DNA from: Bosea vestrisii
Lineage (GTDB): Bacteria > Pseudomonadota > Alphaproteobacteria > Rhizobiales > Beijerinckiaceae
DNA length: 64,000 nucleotides
NCBI RefSeq assembly: GCF_030144325.1
Contig: NZ_CP126307.1
Location: 248,001-312,000, forward strand
Direction of reading: 5' to 3'
Shown: positions 18,678-26,786 of the stretch, piece after piece
Position numbering within the stretch: position 1 is the stretch's first letter
Layout of the letters: each line of letters opens with the position of its first letter
Notes under the pieces: generated by a model
What the model was told of the DNA's origin: nothing
Database searches by the model: none
Seen by the model: only the letters and a program-made list of their open reading frames with translations
Position numbers and translations under genes: made by a program

Positions 18678-20126
18678 TCAGTCTAGCTCGATCATGCTCT
18701 GGACCTCGTCCCAATCCTCGATACGCCGCAGCAGCGGCTCGATATGGGGAACACGATCGCCCGCGGCGGCAAACGGGATCACCTCCCGAACCAGCGCATG
18801 GAGCTTGCCTGTGACCGCGCCAAGCGGAGCGGCCTTCCTGATATCGACGGCCTGAGCCGCGACGAGCAGCTCGATTGTCGCGATCGAGCGGCAGAGGGTT
18901 GCAACTTCAGCTGTCTTTCGCGCCGCCAATCCCGCCATGCCGGCACGGTCGAGATTACCGTTGGAATGGCTCGAACTGGCGAGCTCCTGAACGACCGGTG
19001 CTGTGGCCAACCTGGCCTCCGAGGTGATCGCCTTGTGGAACTGGGCGAGGCCGTTGAAGCCCGGCAGGCCGACGCCGTCCTCCTCGATCAGGCCGACGGT
19101 CAACCCGGACCAGAAGGAATCGACCAGCTTGGCGACCCGTTCGGCCGAGCCCGTGACCACAGGCGCGAAGGCGAGGCGGGCGATGTCGAGCGCCATCGTC
19201 AGCGAGACCGTGTCGAAATTGGCGACCGAGACCAGCGCGCGGTCCTCCAGCGAGACGATCGGGTTGTTCTGGCTGGAGCGAAACTCGGTCTCGACCTGGC
19301 GATAGGCAAAACCCAGACTGTCCGCCGCCGTGCCGTGCAGCAATGGCAGCGAGCGGAAGCTCAACGGGTCCTGAAGGTGCCGCGGCCCGCCCTTGGCGAA
19401 GAGATGGCTGCCGTCGAGATAATGGCGAATCCGGGTGCCATGCCGTTTGAGCCCAGCGAAGGGGCGCGAGCGCAGAGCTGCGTCCGAGACAATCGAAGGG
19501 TTGGCGGCGAAGCCCTCCATGCTCAGCGCGGCGATCAGGCTCCAGAGGTCGAGGCTGCGCTGCAGATCCGCCATGGCGAGCGCCGCTGTCCCGAGCGCGA
19601 GCGCGCTGGAATTGAGCAGCGCCAGCGCCTCGCCGGCCTGCAGCTCGAGATCGCCGTAGAGCGCGAGGGCAAGGTCGGTGATCGGGGCCATGTCGCTCTG
19701 GCCCATCGAGCCCCAGATGTGCACGTCGATCTGCCGGTCCGTATTGAGGGCCTCGGTGAGCCGCTCGGCCAGCAGCGGCCGCACGCCGAGGCGCCCGCTT
19801 GCCATCGAGTTGAGCAGGACGACCATCATCGCCCTGACCGCTTCATGCGGGGCGAACGGGCCATGCGCGACGTTGTGGGTGAGCAGGAGGCGGCGGTTGA
19901 ACTCGCCGATGCGCTCCGGGGCGAGCGGAACGCCGGTCTTGGCGCCGACGCTGGTGGTGACACCATAGACCTCGTCGCCGCGCGCCACCGCCTCGTCGAC
20001 GATGGCGCGGGCCGCCTCCATGCGTTCAACGGCATCCGAGGTGACAGTGACAGGTGCCTTCTGCCTGGTGACGCGGACGATCTCGTCGATCGTCAGATCG
20101 AAGCCGGTGATGTCGACATGGCTCAT
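18678..20126 (-). CDS. HAL/PAL-family aromatic amino acid lyase-like protein lacking the Ala-Ser-Gly triad
   Basis: A 482-aa protein with the whole histidine/phenylalanine ammonia-lyase fold: YGVTTSVG (Tyr54), LLNSSALALG (Asn172), LQDPLSFRSLPLLHG (Gln252, Arg258) and RSSQNNPIVS (Asn287/288). The MIO cofactor of the family forms from Ala-Ser-Gly in GSxGASGDLAP. Here the stretch reads GSMGQSDMAPI (Gln143-Ser144-Asp145, encoded at about 19692-19700), one residue shorter, so normal MIO formation is not expected. The surrounding frame is unbroken. It converges on the MocR gene and diverges from a fumarase-like pair. It is either a lyase with different chemistry or an inactive paralogue. Confidence 0.82.
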   Translation of the reverse strand: MSHVDITGFDLTIDEIVRVTRQKAPVTVTSDAVERMEAARAIVDEAVARGDEVYGVTTSVGAKTGVPLAPERIGEFNRRLLLTHNVAHGPFAPHEAVRAMMVVLLNSMASGRLGVRPLLAERLTEALNTDRQIDVHIWGSMGQSDMAPITDLALALYGDLELQAGEALALLNSSALALGTAALAMADLQRSLDLWSLIAALSMEGFAANPSIVSDAALRSRPFAGLKRHGTRIRHYLDGSHLFAKGGPRHLQDPLSFRSLPLLHGTAADSLGFAYRQVETEFRSSQNNPIVSLEDRALVSVANFDTVSLTMALDIARLAFAPVVTGSAERVAKLVDSFWSGLTVGLIEEDGVGLPGFNGLAQFHKAITSEARLATAPVVQELASSSHSNGNLDRAGMAGLAARKTAEVATLCRSIATIELLVAAQAVDIRKAAPLGAVTGKLHALVREVIPFAAAGDRVPHIEPLLRRIEDWDEVQSMIELD

Positions 20127-20296
20127 GATCTCGTCCTGTCCTTGGACCGCTCGTCGCTGCGGCTGATCCGCTCAATAGAGCGAAGTCGAGAGGCAGGCAG
20201 GAGCGTGGCTTCGATTTCACCTCGCGAAACGCGGCGTGGGCAGCCAGCCGGCGTCTGTCATTCGACTAGTTTCACGCCGTCGAACGGACGGTGCGC

Positions 20297-21166
20297 ATGG
20301 CAATCACCTATGATCTGGTCAAGGAGGTCACCGCCAATCTCTATGATTGGTCGCTGCGCCGTATCCCTGAATCCTCCAAGGCCGAATTTCGCAAGGCGCT
20401 CGCGACGGAGACCGAGCCGCAGGCCCGCCAGACGCTCGCCTTCATGCTCGACAGTGCCGAGCGGGCCGAGACCACCGGCAAGTTCCTCTGCTCCGATGCC
20501 GGCGTGCCAAGCTACAGCATCAAGATCGGCTCCGGCGCGCGCATGGAAGGCGATATCCGCCAGGCCATCGTCGATGGCTTTGCCGAGCTCACCCGCACGA
20601 TCCAGCCGCCGCTGCTGCGCTTCGTCACCAACCCGTTGACCAACGAGCGCAGCTTTCACGGCAAGGACATGCCGCTGGTCTCCTGGGACCTTGTCGGTGA
20701 GGGCGACTATCTCGACATCACTTGCGCTCCCAAGGCGCTCGGCGGCGGGCGTTGGGCTGCAGTCGAGATACTGGTCAGCCCGAGCCTCGACGAGATCGAG
20801 CGCTGCATCCTCGAGATCGTGCTCAGGGCCGGCGGCCAGCATTGCCCGCCGGTGGTGATCGGCGTCGGCGTCGGCGGCACTTTCGATCACGCCGCGAAGC
20901 TCTCCAAGGACGCGACTTTGCGCCCCTTCGGCGAGCGCAATCCCGAGCCGATGGTCGCGGATATGGAGGAGCGCCTGACCCGCGCGGTCAACCAGATGGG
21001 GTTCGGCCCGATGGGCGTCGGCGGCGCGACCACGACCTTCGGCGTCCACATCGAATACGCCTCCGGCCATGGCTTCACGCCGGTTGCCGTCTCGTTCAAC
21101 TGCTGGATCAACCGGCGGACAAGGGCGCGAATCTACAATTCCGGCGTGGTGGAGCGGATCGAATGA
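20297..21166 (+). CDS. Class I fumarase/L(+)-tartrate dehydratase-like alpha subunit
   Basis: An iron-sulfur hydro-lyase subunit of 289 aa. Three cysteines suited to the 4Fe-4S cluster appear in FLCSDAGVPSY, ITCAPKALGGG and QHCPPVVIGVGVGGTFDHA, matching the class I fumarase N-terminal domain. The second motif differs from the usual KGGGSEN, so the substrate may not be fumarate. ATG 20297 (MAITYDLVKEV) is preferred to the GTG two codons earlier. Its stop overlaps the beta-subunit start (ATGA). A two-subunit layout is typical of tartrate dehydratase and archaeal-type fumarases. Confidence 0.82.
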   Translation: MAITYDLVKEVTANLYDWSLRRIPESSKAEFRKALATETEPQARQTLAFMLDSAERAETTGKFLCSDAGVPSYSIKIGSGARMEGDIRQAIVDGFAELTRTIQPPLLRFVTNPLTNERSFHGKDMPLVSWDLVGEGDYLDITCAPKALGGGRWAAVEILVSPSLDEIERCILEIVLRAGGQHCPPVVIGVGVGGTFDHAAKLSKDATLRPFGERNPEPMVADMEERLTRAVNQMGFGPMGVGGATTTFGVHIEYASGHGFTPVAVSFNCWINRRTRARIYNSGVVERIE

Positions 21167-21801
21167 CGAGCTCCTCGTTGCCGCGCCTGACCCTGCCGCT
21201 GACACCTGCGGCGGCGCGTGCGCTGAAGGTCGGCGATGTCGTGCTGCTTGATGGCGACGCGGTCGCGACGGTCGGCATGCCCACCCAGAAGCGCATGGTC
21301 TCGGAGGTCGAGGCCGGCCGCGAGCTGCCGCTGTCCCTGCGCGACGGCGCCTTCTTCCATATGGGCGTGAGTTATGAGGACGCCGACGATCGCCCCGGCA
21401 CGGTCCATTACGTCAACCCGACCACGTCGAGCCGCTTCAACCATCTGATGCCGACGCTGATCCGGGGCCTGCGCCTGACCGCGACCGGCGGCAAGGGCGG
21501 GCTCTCGCAGGAGAGCGTCGATGCCATGCGTGATGTCGGCTGCGTCTATTTCTCCTTCGTCGGCGGCGCCTCGGCCTTGTTGAGCGAGGGCGTCGAGGCG
21601 GTGACCGATTGCGCCTGGCGCGACCTGATCATGCAGTTCCGCCTAAACCGGCTCCGGCTCGACGGCTTCGGGCCGGTGATCGTCGCGATCGATGCCAACG
21701 GCAACTCGATCTACGAGCGCCTGATGACGTCGGCTCGCGAGCGGATGCCCGAAATCATGCGTTCGCTCCGCTCCTCAGAAAACAAGAACGAGACCATCTG
21801 A
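21163..21801 (+). CDS. Class I fumarase/L(+)-tartrate dehydratase-like beta subunit
   Basis: A 212-aa swivelling-domain subunit. Typical parts are LKVGDVVLLDGDAVATVGMP (the family's VxLxGxxxTxRDxAH region, altered here), GTVHYVNPTTSSRFNHLMP, and TATGGKGGLSQESVDAM matching the conserved GKGG loop. ATG 21163 overlaps the alpha-subunit stop by 4 bases and its own stop overlaps the next gene (TGATG), so the three genes are translationally coupled. The usual RDxAH catalytic-loop arginine/histidine pattern is not obvious, another hint of a non-standard substrate. Confidence 0.8.
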   Translation: MTSSSLPRLTLPLTPAAARALKVGDVVLLDGDAVATVGMPTQKRMVSEVEAGRELPLSLRDGAFFHMGVSYEDADDRPGTVHYVNPTTSSRFNHLMPTLIRGLRLTATGGKGGLSQESVDAMRDVGCVYFSFVGGASALLSEGVEAVTDCAWRDLIMQFRLNRLRLDGFGPVIVAIDANGNSIYERLMTSARERMPEIMRSLRSSENKNETI

Positions 21802-22784
21802 TGAAAGCGATCGAGATCACCAGGCCGGGCGGCCCCGAGGTGCTGGCCTTCTGCGAGCGGCCCTTGCCAGTGCTCGGCGCCGGCGACGTGCTGATCCGTG
21901 TCAGGGCGGCTGGGGTGAACCGTCCCGATATCCAGCAGCGGCGCGGCCTCTACCCGCCGCCGCCCGGCGCCACCGACCTGCCCGGCCTCGACGTTTCCGG
22001 CGTGGTCGAGGCGGTCGGCGCCGAGGTCGCCTGGCCGAAGGTCGGCGATGCCGTCTGCGCGCTCGCCAATGGCGGCGGCTATGCCGCGTTCTGCGCGGTG
22101 CCGGCCCTGCAATGCATGCCCTTGCCGGAAGGCTTCTCCTTCGCGCAGGCGGCGGCGCTGCCGGAGGTGTTCTTCACCGCCTGGAACAACGTCATCTGGC
22201 TCGGCCGCTTGGCGGAGGGTGAGACCCTGCTGGTCCAGGGCGGCACCAGCGGCGTCGGCATGGCCGCGATCCAGATCGCCAGGCAGTTGCGCGCAGCCCG
22301 CGTGATCGCGACCGCTGGCACCGCCGAAAAGCGCGCGGTCTGCCTGGAGATCGGCGCCGATCTCGCCCTCGACTACCGCGCCGACTGGGTGGCGGAGATC
22401 GAGGCTGCGATCGGCAAGGAGAAGGTCGACGTCGTCCTCGACGCGCAGGCCGGGCCCTATACCGAAAAACAGCTGCAATTGCTGGCGCCCGACGGCCGCG
22501 TCGTGCTGATCGCCAGCCATCTCGGCCAGATGGCCGAGGTCAATGTCCGCAACATCGTGCGCCGGCGCCTGACCCTGACCGGCTCGACGCTGAGGCCGCG
22601 CGATGCCGCCTACAAGGGCCGGATCGCCGCCAAACTGGTGGCGCAGATCTGGCCGCTGCTGGAGAGCGGAGCGATCCGCAGCCATGTATGCGCCAGCTTC
22701 GACTGGCGCGACGTCCGGGACGCGCACGCCCTGATGGATGCCGGCGACCAGGTCGGCAAGGTCGTCCTCACCGTGCCCGAATAG
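21801..22784 (+). CDS. NAD(P)H-quinone oxidoreductase, PIG3-like zinc-independent MDR family
   Basis: A medium-chain reductase of 327 aa without zinc-ligand cysteines. The GroES-like domain contains AAGVNRPDIQQRRGLYPPPPG, the signature of PIG3/quinone-oxidoreductase proteins; the Rossmann domain has LLVQGGTSGVGMAAIQIA for NADPH. ATG 21801 overlaps the fumarase beta stop, so it belongs to the same transcript. In such a catabolic operon it could reduce an enone produced by dehydration, which is inference only. Confidence 0.85.
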   Translation: MKAIEITRPGGPEVLAFCERPLPVLGAGDVLIRVRAAGVNRPDIQQRRGLYPPPPGATDLPGLDVSGVVEAVGAEVAWPKVGDAVCALANGGGYAAFCAVPALQCMPLPEGFSFAQAAALPEVFFTAWNNVIWLGRLAEGETLLVQGGTSGVGMAAIQIARQLRAARVIATAGTAEKRAVCLEIGADLALDYRADWVAEIEAAIGKEKVDVVLDAQAGPYTEKQLQLLAPDGRVVLIASHLGQMAEVNVRNIVRRRLTLTGSTLRPRDAAYKGRIAAKLVAQIWPLLESGAIRSHVCASFDWRDVRDAHALMDAGDQVGKVVLTVPE

Positions 22785-22874
22785 GGCCCGCGGGGGCGAC
22801 TGCGAATAAAGAAGCCAGCCCGGCGGATTCCGAGCTAGAACAGCGGTTCGTGCTCGCTTAGCCGGATCCGCAAC

Positions 22875-23678
22875 GTGTTCTCCTTCGCGCCTGTCCAGTC
22901 CGTCCTCAAGGCGCTGCGGCTGCTGACCGAGGTCAATCGCTGCAGTGTCGCGACCGTCGGCGAACTGCATCGCCGCACCGGCATGCCGAAGCCGACGATC
23001 GTGCGCCTGCTCGAGACCTTGATCGGAGCCGGCTATGTCGTGCGCGACGAGCGCATGCGCGGCTATCTCGTGACCTCGCAGGTCGCGCATCTGAGCTCGG
23101 GCTTCCATGGCGCGCCGATGGTGATCGAGGCGGCGCGGCCCTGGGCGACTGCACTGACGCGCCAGATCAAATGGCCCTGCGCTGTCTGCCTGCTCGATTA
23201 TGACGCGGTGGTCGTGCGCTTCTCGACGATCCCCGACAGCCCGATCTCGCCTTTCCACGCGACGCTCGGCTACCGGCTGAATCTCGGTGGCCGGGCGCTC
23301 GGGCGCGCCTATCTCGCCTTCTGTCCTGACGAGGAGCGCGAGGTGCTGCGCGCCGCGATGCGCAGCTCGGCCGAGCCCGAGAACAGCAGCCTCACCGACG
23401 AGGATGTCGAGCGCATGATCGCGCAGGCCCGCTGGCGCGGCTACACCGAGCGCGATCCAGCCGCCGAGCCGAAGAATTCTGCGACGATCGCGGTGCCGAT
23501 CAAGCTCGGCGAGCGGGTGCTTGCGACCTTCGGCGTGACCTTCTTTCGCGCCGCGGTCGCCAACCCCGACGACAAGGCGCGGATCATCCATCCGCTGAAG
23601 AAGGCCGCCGCGAACATCGAGGCGCAGCTCGAAGCTCTCTCGCAATCCATGGGCGTCGCGTTTCAAGGCGAGAAATAG
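22875..23678 (+). CDS. IclR-family transcriptional regulator
   Basis: A 267-aa regulator with an N-terminal winged helix (VATVGELHRRTGMPKPTIVR, then LLETLIGAGYVVRDE) and an IclR effector domain (LGGRALGRAYLAFC, NSATIAVPIKLGERVLATFGV). The start is GTG 22875; no in-frame ATG fits. IclR proteins with this arrangement (DNA-binding transcriptional regulator, MhpR-like) usually control adjacent aromatic or organic-acid catabolism genes. The candidate operator at 23717-23752 just downstream, ahead of the TctC gene, may be its target. Confidence 0.88.
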   Translation: MFSFAPVQSVLKALRLLTEVNRCSVATVGELHRRTGMPKPTIVRLLETLIGAGYVVRDERMRGYLVTSQVAHLSSGFHGAPMVIEAARPWATALTRQIKWPCAVCLLDYDAVVVRFSTIPDSPISPFHATLGYRLNLGGRALGRAYLAFCPDEEREVLRAAMRSSAEPENSSLTDEDVERMIAQARWRGYTERDPAAEPKNSATIAVPIKLGERVLATFGVTFFRAAVANPDDKARIIHPLKKAAANIEAQLEALSQSMGVAFQGEK

Positions 23679-23716
23679 CGGCGCTTTCCCCCGGACCGCG
23701 CGCCGCCCGTGCCTAG

Positions 23717-23752
23717 TGTCCGGACAACAGCGTCAAAGCAATGTTGTCCGGA
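23717..23752. promoter_or_regulatory. Operator-like inverted repeat before the TctC gene
   Basis: TCCGGACAAC (23719-23728) is repeated inverted as GTTGTCCGGA (23743-23752), a perfect 10-bp pair with a 14-base spacer. The left arm is part of a self-palindrome TGTCCGGACA (23717-23726). The right arm overlaps the GGAGG ribosome site of the TctC gene, so a bound protein or an RNA hairpin would block translation initiation. The regulator is not known; IclR is the neighbour. Confidence 0.5.
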
Positions 23753-23763
23753 GGAAACCTCAC

Positions 23764-24750
23764 ATGATGCGGCCAATCTCACGCCGTCGTTTCATCGCGT
23801 CTATGGCAGGCGCCGGTGCATTGGCCGTCCAGGGGCGGGCTTTTGCCGCGACCTGGCCGAGCCGGCCGGTCACCATCGTCGTGCCGTTCCCAGCAGGAGC
23901 CTCGACCGACGTGGTCGCCCGCCTGCTGGCCGAGAAGCTGCGCAGCGAGCTCGGCCAGGGCTTCGTCGTCGAAAACAAGATCGGCGCCGGCGGCAACATC
24001 GCGGCGACCGGCGTGGTCCGGGCTGCGCCGGACGGTTATACGCTGTTCCTCTCGACCTCGGGGCCGCTCGCGACCAACAAGCTGCTCTACAAGAGCCTGT
24101 CCTTTGACCCGCTCGCTGATTTCGCGCCGATCGCGCTGGTGGGCGACGTCCAGGGCATCGTCGCGGTCCATCCCTCGCTGCCGGTCTCGTCCTTCGCCGA
24201 GCTCGTCGCCTACGGCAAGGCCAATCCGGGCAAGCTGACCTTCGGCAGCCCCGGCTTCGGCCTGATGGGCCATGTCACCGGCGAGCTGATCCAGCGCAAG
24301 GCTGGCTTCCAGATGGCGCATGTGCCCTATCGCGGCTCGGCGCCGCTCTCGAACGACCTGCTGGCGGGAACGGTGAATGTCGCCATCGACTTCCTGCCGA
24401 GCTACATCCCGCACGTCAAAAGCGGCGGCATCCGTGCACTTGCCGTCACCAGCGATCAGCGCGCGCCGCAATTGCCGGAGGTGCCGACCCTGGCCGAGGC
24501 CGGGCTGCCGGGGGTCAATGCGACGAGCTGGTTCGCGCTGGTCGGCCCAAAGGGGCTGCCCGATCCGATCGTGGCGCGCGCCGCCGCTATCGTACGCGGC
24601 TATGTCGAGAGCGCCGAGGCGCGCGAGAAACTCGCCACGATCGGCGTGCGCGCGCTGAGCGGCGATGCCGCGGCCGTGCGGACCGCGCAGACGCAGGAAG
24701 TTGCGAAATGGGCGGATGTCGTGCGGGCTGCGGCGATTTCGCTGGATTGA
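23764..24750 (+). CDS. TctC/Bug-family tripartite tricarboxylate transporter binding protein
   Basis: A 328-aa periplasmic binding protein. An N-terminal SRRRFIASMAGAGAL segment looks like a Tat-type signal. The Bug-family core is clear: WPSRPVTIVVPFPAGASTDV, ENKIGAGGNIAA, GSPGFGLMGHVTGEL and YRGSAPLSNDLLAG. Bug proteins bind carboxylates and usually feed TctAB permeases; no TctA/TctB is in the window, so this is an orphan receptor, as is common in the family. ATG 23764 follows GGAGGAAACCTCAC. It is probably co-regulated with the fumarase/lyase genes upstream. Confidence 0.9.
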   Translation: MMRPISRRRFIASMAGAGALAVQGRAFAATWPSRPVTIVVPFPAGASTDVVARLLAEKLRSELGQGFVVENKIGAGGNIAATGVVRAAPDGYTLFLSTSGPLATNKLLYKSLSFDPLADFAPIALVGDVQGIVAVHPSLPVSSFAELVAYGKANPGKLTFGSPGFGLMGHVTGELIQRKAGFQMAHVPYRGSAPLSNDLLAGTVNVAIDFLPSYIPHVKSGGIRALAVTSDQRAPQLPEVPTLAEAGLPGVNATSWFALVGPKGLPDPIVARAAAIVRGYVESAEAREKLATIGVRALSGDAAAVRTAQTQEVAKWADVVRAAAISLD

Positions 24751-24775
24751 TCCGGAGACGGATCAACATCCACCA

Positions 24776-24870
24776 CGTCATGCTCGCCCTTGTGGCGAGC
24801 ATACACGTCTTGAACACCGCACGCGAACCATGAAGACGTGGATGGTCGGGACAAGCCCGACCATGACGGA
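24776..24870. repeat. Interspersed ~100-bp palindromic repeat, copy B
   Basis: Second copy of the element at 14372-14475. Outer arms CGTCATG/CATGACG, first hairpin GCTCGCC/GGCGAGC, middle stem CACGTCTT/AAGACGTG, second hairpin GGTCGGG/CCCGACC with loop ACAAG-like bases. It lies between the convergent TctC and DUF6282 genes and might also act as a terminator. The variation between copies largely keeps the stems paired. Confidence 0.75.
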
Positions 24871-24914
24871 AGAGTTCCGGGCTCGCAGCTCTGCGAAAAC
24901 CCGGAATCTGGGCT

Positions 24915-25844
24915 TTAGGCGTCATCCAGCCCCAGCAGCTCCGCAGCATGCCCGCCAGTGAGCCGCCTGATCTCTGCCTCGGTAAACTGCAGGTCGAGCA
25001 AATGCCCGACGATCTCGCGATAGCCATCGATCGGGCGCGGCGAGCCGGTGAGGCCGAGGTCGGAGCAGAGCACAGTGTTCTCGACGCCCGCGACCTCGAT
25101 CACCCGGCGCAGCTCCGGCGGCTCGAACTTCTTCGACTTGCCCTCGACGAACATGCAGATCGAATGCTCCATCACCGCGCCGAGCGAGACGAGGTCGCGG
25201 ATTTCCGCATCGCTGCAATTATTGACCATGTAGGTCGGGTGGTTGACGAGCAGCTTCCTGACGCCACGCGCCTTCGCCTCCTCGAACACCGCGAAGAGCT
25301 CGGGCGTCGAGAGATGGCCGCCTGCGAGGATGATGTCGCCGGCCGCGATCAGGTCGAGGATCAGCTTGACCTCGTCGGTCAGCTTGCCGTCGGTCCCGAA
25401 CGGCGTCAGCGGGATCGGGTCGAGCATCTTCTGCGCGGTCTTGGGGAAGGTCTTCACCGCCCCCGAGGCAAGCACGTCGATATGGTTCTTGGCCGAGAGC
25501 GTCGGCATCCAGACGATTTTGCCGCCGAGCTTGATGGCGTGGTCGACTGCATGCGGGTTGAAGCCGCCCGAGGCATTGTTGAGCGCGATGCCGGAGAACA
25601 GCCTGACGCCGGTGTCCGGCACCAGCTTCTCGAGCAGGATCGAATGGGCGGTGCCGAGGTAGAAATGGTCCTTGTAGACGACGGCGCGAAACTTCGCCGC
25701 GGCGGCGTCCAGCATCGCCTCGTGATGGTCGAGGATGCGCGGCATCGCGGCCGGGCCGCTATGGCAATGCAGGTCGACGGCGCCGACCAGGAGATCGGCG
25801 ATCTGCCGGCTTCGGGCGTCGGTGGTTTGGGTCGTGGCGGTCAT
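24915..25844 (-). CDS. DUF6282 amidohydrolase-like protein
   Basis: A 309-aa protein with a metal-dependent hydrolase look: VDLHCHSGPAAMPR near the N-terminus provides an HxH metal pair, ILAGGHLSTPELF a further His, and LLVNHPTYMV another. The overall pattern matches what is catalogued as DUF6282, whose activity is unknown; a lactonase or cyclic-amide hydrolase is plausible. It is followed by a cupin and an HpcH/HpaI aldolase on the same strand with 11-13 base gaps, suggesting a small operon (aldolase, cupin, hydrolase). Confidence 0.72.
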   Translation of the reverse strand: MTATTQTTDARSRQIADLLVGAVDLHCHSGPAAMPRILDHHEAMLDAAAAKFRAVVYKDHFYLGTAHSILLEKLVPDTGVRLFSGIALNNASGGFNPHAVDHAIKLGGKIVWMPTLSAKNHIDVLASGAVKTFPKTAQKMLDPIPLTPFGTDGKLTDEVKLILDLIAAGDIILAGGHLSTPELFAVFEEAKARGVRKLLVNHPTYMVNNCSDAEIRDLVSLGAVMEHSICMFVEGKSKKFEPPELRRVIEVAGVENTVLCSDLGLTGSPRPIDGYREIVGHLLDLQFTEAEIRRLTGGHAAELLGLDDA

Positions 25845-25855
25845 GTCGCGGGCCC

Positions 25856-26773
25856 TCAGGCGGTTTCGCCGGGCATCGGATAATCCGCGGCGTTGATGAC
25901 CCAGCCGGGCTTCTGCGAGAAGTCGAGGCGGGGCGGCGAGAAGATGTCGATCATCTGGTTCAGCCCGGGCAGCACCGAGCGCGAGGTGTGGATCGAGGGC
26001 GGCGGAATCACGGTCAGCGACGGCGCCGCCATCAGCTCGTGCTCGTCCTCGCGCCAGATCCGCATGTCGGGCGTCCAGGGCCAGCGGATGTCGTGGATAT
26101 AGCCGCCGTCGATCACCAGCGAGCCCTGCTCGAAATCATCGTGATGATGCGGCGAGAGCGCGGTGACGTCGCGCAAGCCGAGGCGCGGGTCGAGGATGTT
26201 CACCATCAGCGTGGTGCAGCGGAAAATGCGGCCGAAGCGGCCCTCGCCGGCGCCGGCATCGAGGCTGTAGGCGCGGATCTTGAAGCCGCCTGATGGTTCC
26301 GGCCAGGGCTCCAGCAGCGCCACATTGGCATGGGGCTGCGCATAGGAGGCTGCATTCGAACACGCTGCCGCCAGATCGGCTGCGACGCTGGAGAAGATGC
26401 GGATGACGCGGCCGGCGCCTTTGAGGGCGATGCGAGAGGCGCCCGGCGGCACGAAGACGATCGAGCCGCCCGCGACCTCGACCGTCTCGGTCCCGGCCGT
26501 GACCGTGGCGCCGAGCTCCTTCTCGGGCAGGATCAGGCAGTATTCGTCCGGCTGCGCCGCGCGTGCCAGTACAGCGCCCGGCTTCACCTCGGAATAGGCG
26601 GTGATGAAATTCTGGCCACGCGCCAGCCAGGTGCGCTCGCTCTCGTTCGCCTGCTGCGGTTCTTCTGCGTAGAAGCGGGCATAGTCGGCGCCGGCATAGG
26701 CCTTGACCGGGGCGGCCTTGGCCGCTGCGGGCGCGGACAGCTTCGAGCGCGGATCGCTGGAGGGATAACTCAC
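25856..26773 (-). CDS. Two-domain cupin protein
   Basis: A 305-aa protein with a cupin-like N-terminal half (EYCLILPEKELGATV, GGSIVFVPPGASRI) and a second half containing SPHHHDDFEQGSLVIDGGYI, which offers three His and a Glu-like metal site, and PPSIHTSRSVLPG. A GTG at 26773 with AGGAG upstream is the chosen start. Position between an HpcH/HpaI aldolase and a DUF6282 hydrolase suggests a role in the same catabolic route. Exact reaction unknown. Confidence 0.7.
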   Translation of the reverse strand: MSYPSSDPRSKLSAPAAAKAAPVKAYAGADYARFYAEEPQQANESERTWLARGQNFITAYSEVKPGAVLARAAQPDEYCLILPEKELGATVTAGTETVEVAGGSIVFVPPGASRIALKGAGRVIRIFSSVAADLAAACSNAASYAQPHANVALLEPWPEPSGGFKIRAYSLDAGAGEGRFGRIFRCTTLMVNILDPRLGLRDVTALSPHHHDDFEQGSLVIDGGYIHDIRWPWTPDMRIWREDEHELMAAPSLTVIPPPSIHTSRSVLPGLNQMIDIFSPPRLDFSQKPGWVINAADYPMPGETA

Positions 26774-26786
26774 GGGTCCGGATCTC

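Noticed and set aside
18744..20639. 631-codon plus-strand ORF opposite the HAL-like gene
   Set aside because: Shadow of a well-conserved lyase fold on the minus strand and out of frame with the fumarase-like gene.
21711..23666. 651-codon minus-strand ORF
   Set aside because: Antisense to the quinone oxidoreductase and IclR genes, both of which have clear motifs.
23717..23752. Insertion-sequence terminal inverted repeat
   Set aside because: The two arms are only 14 bases apart with no transposase between or nearby; an operator or hairpin is a better explanation.
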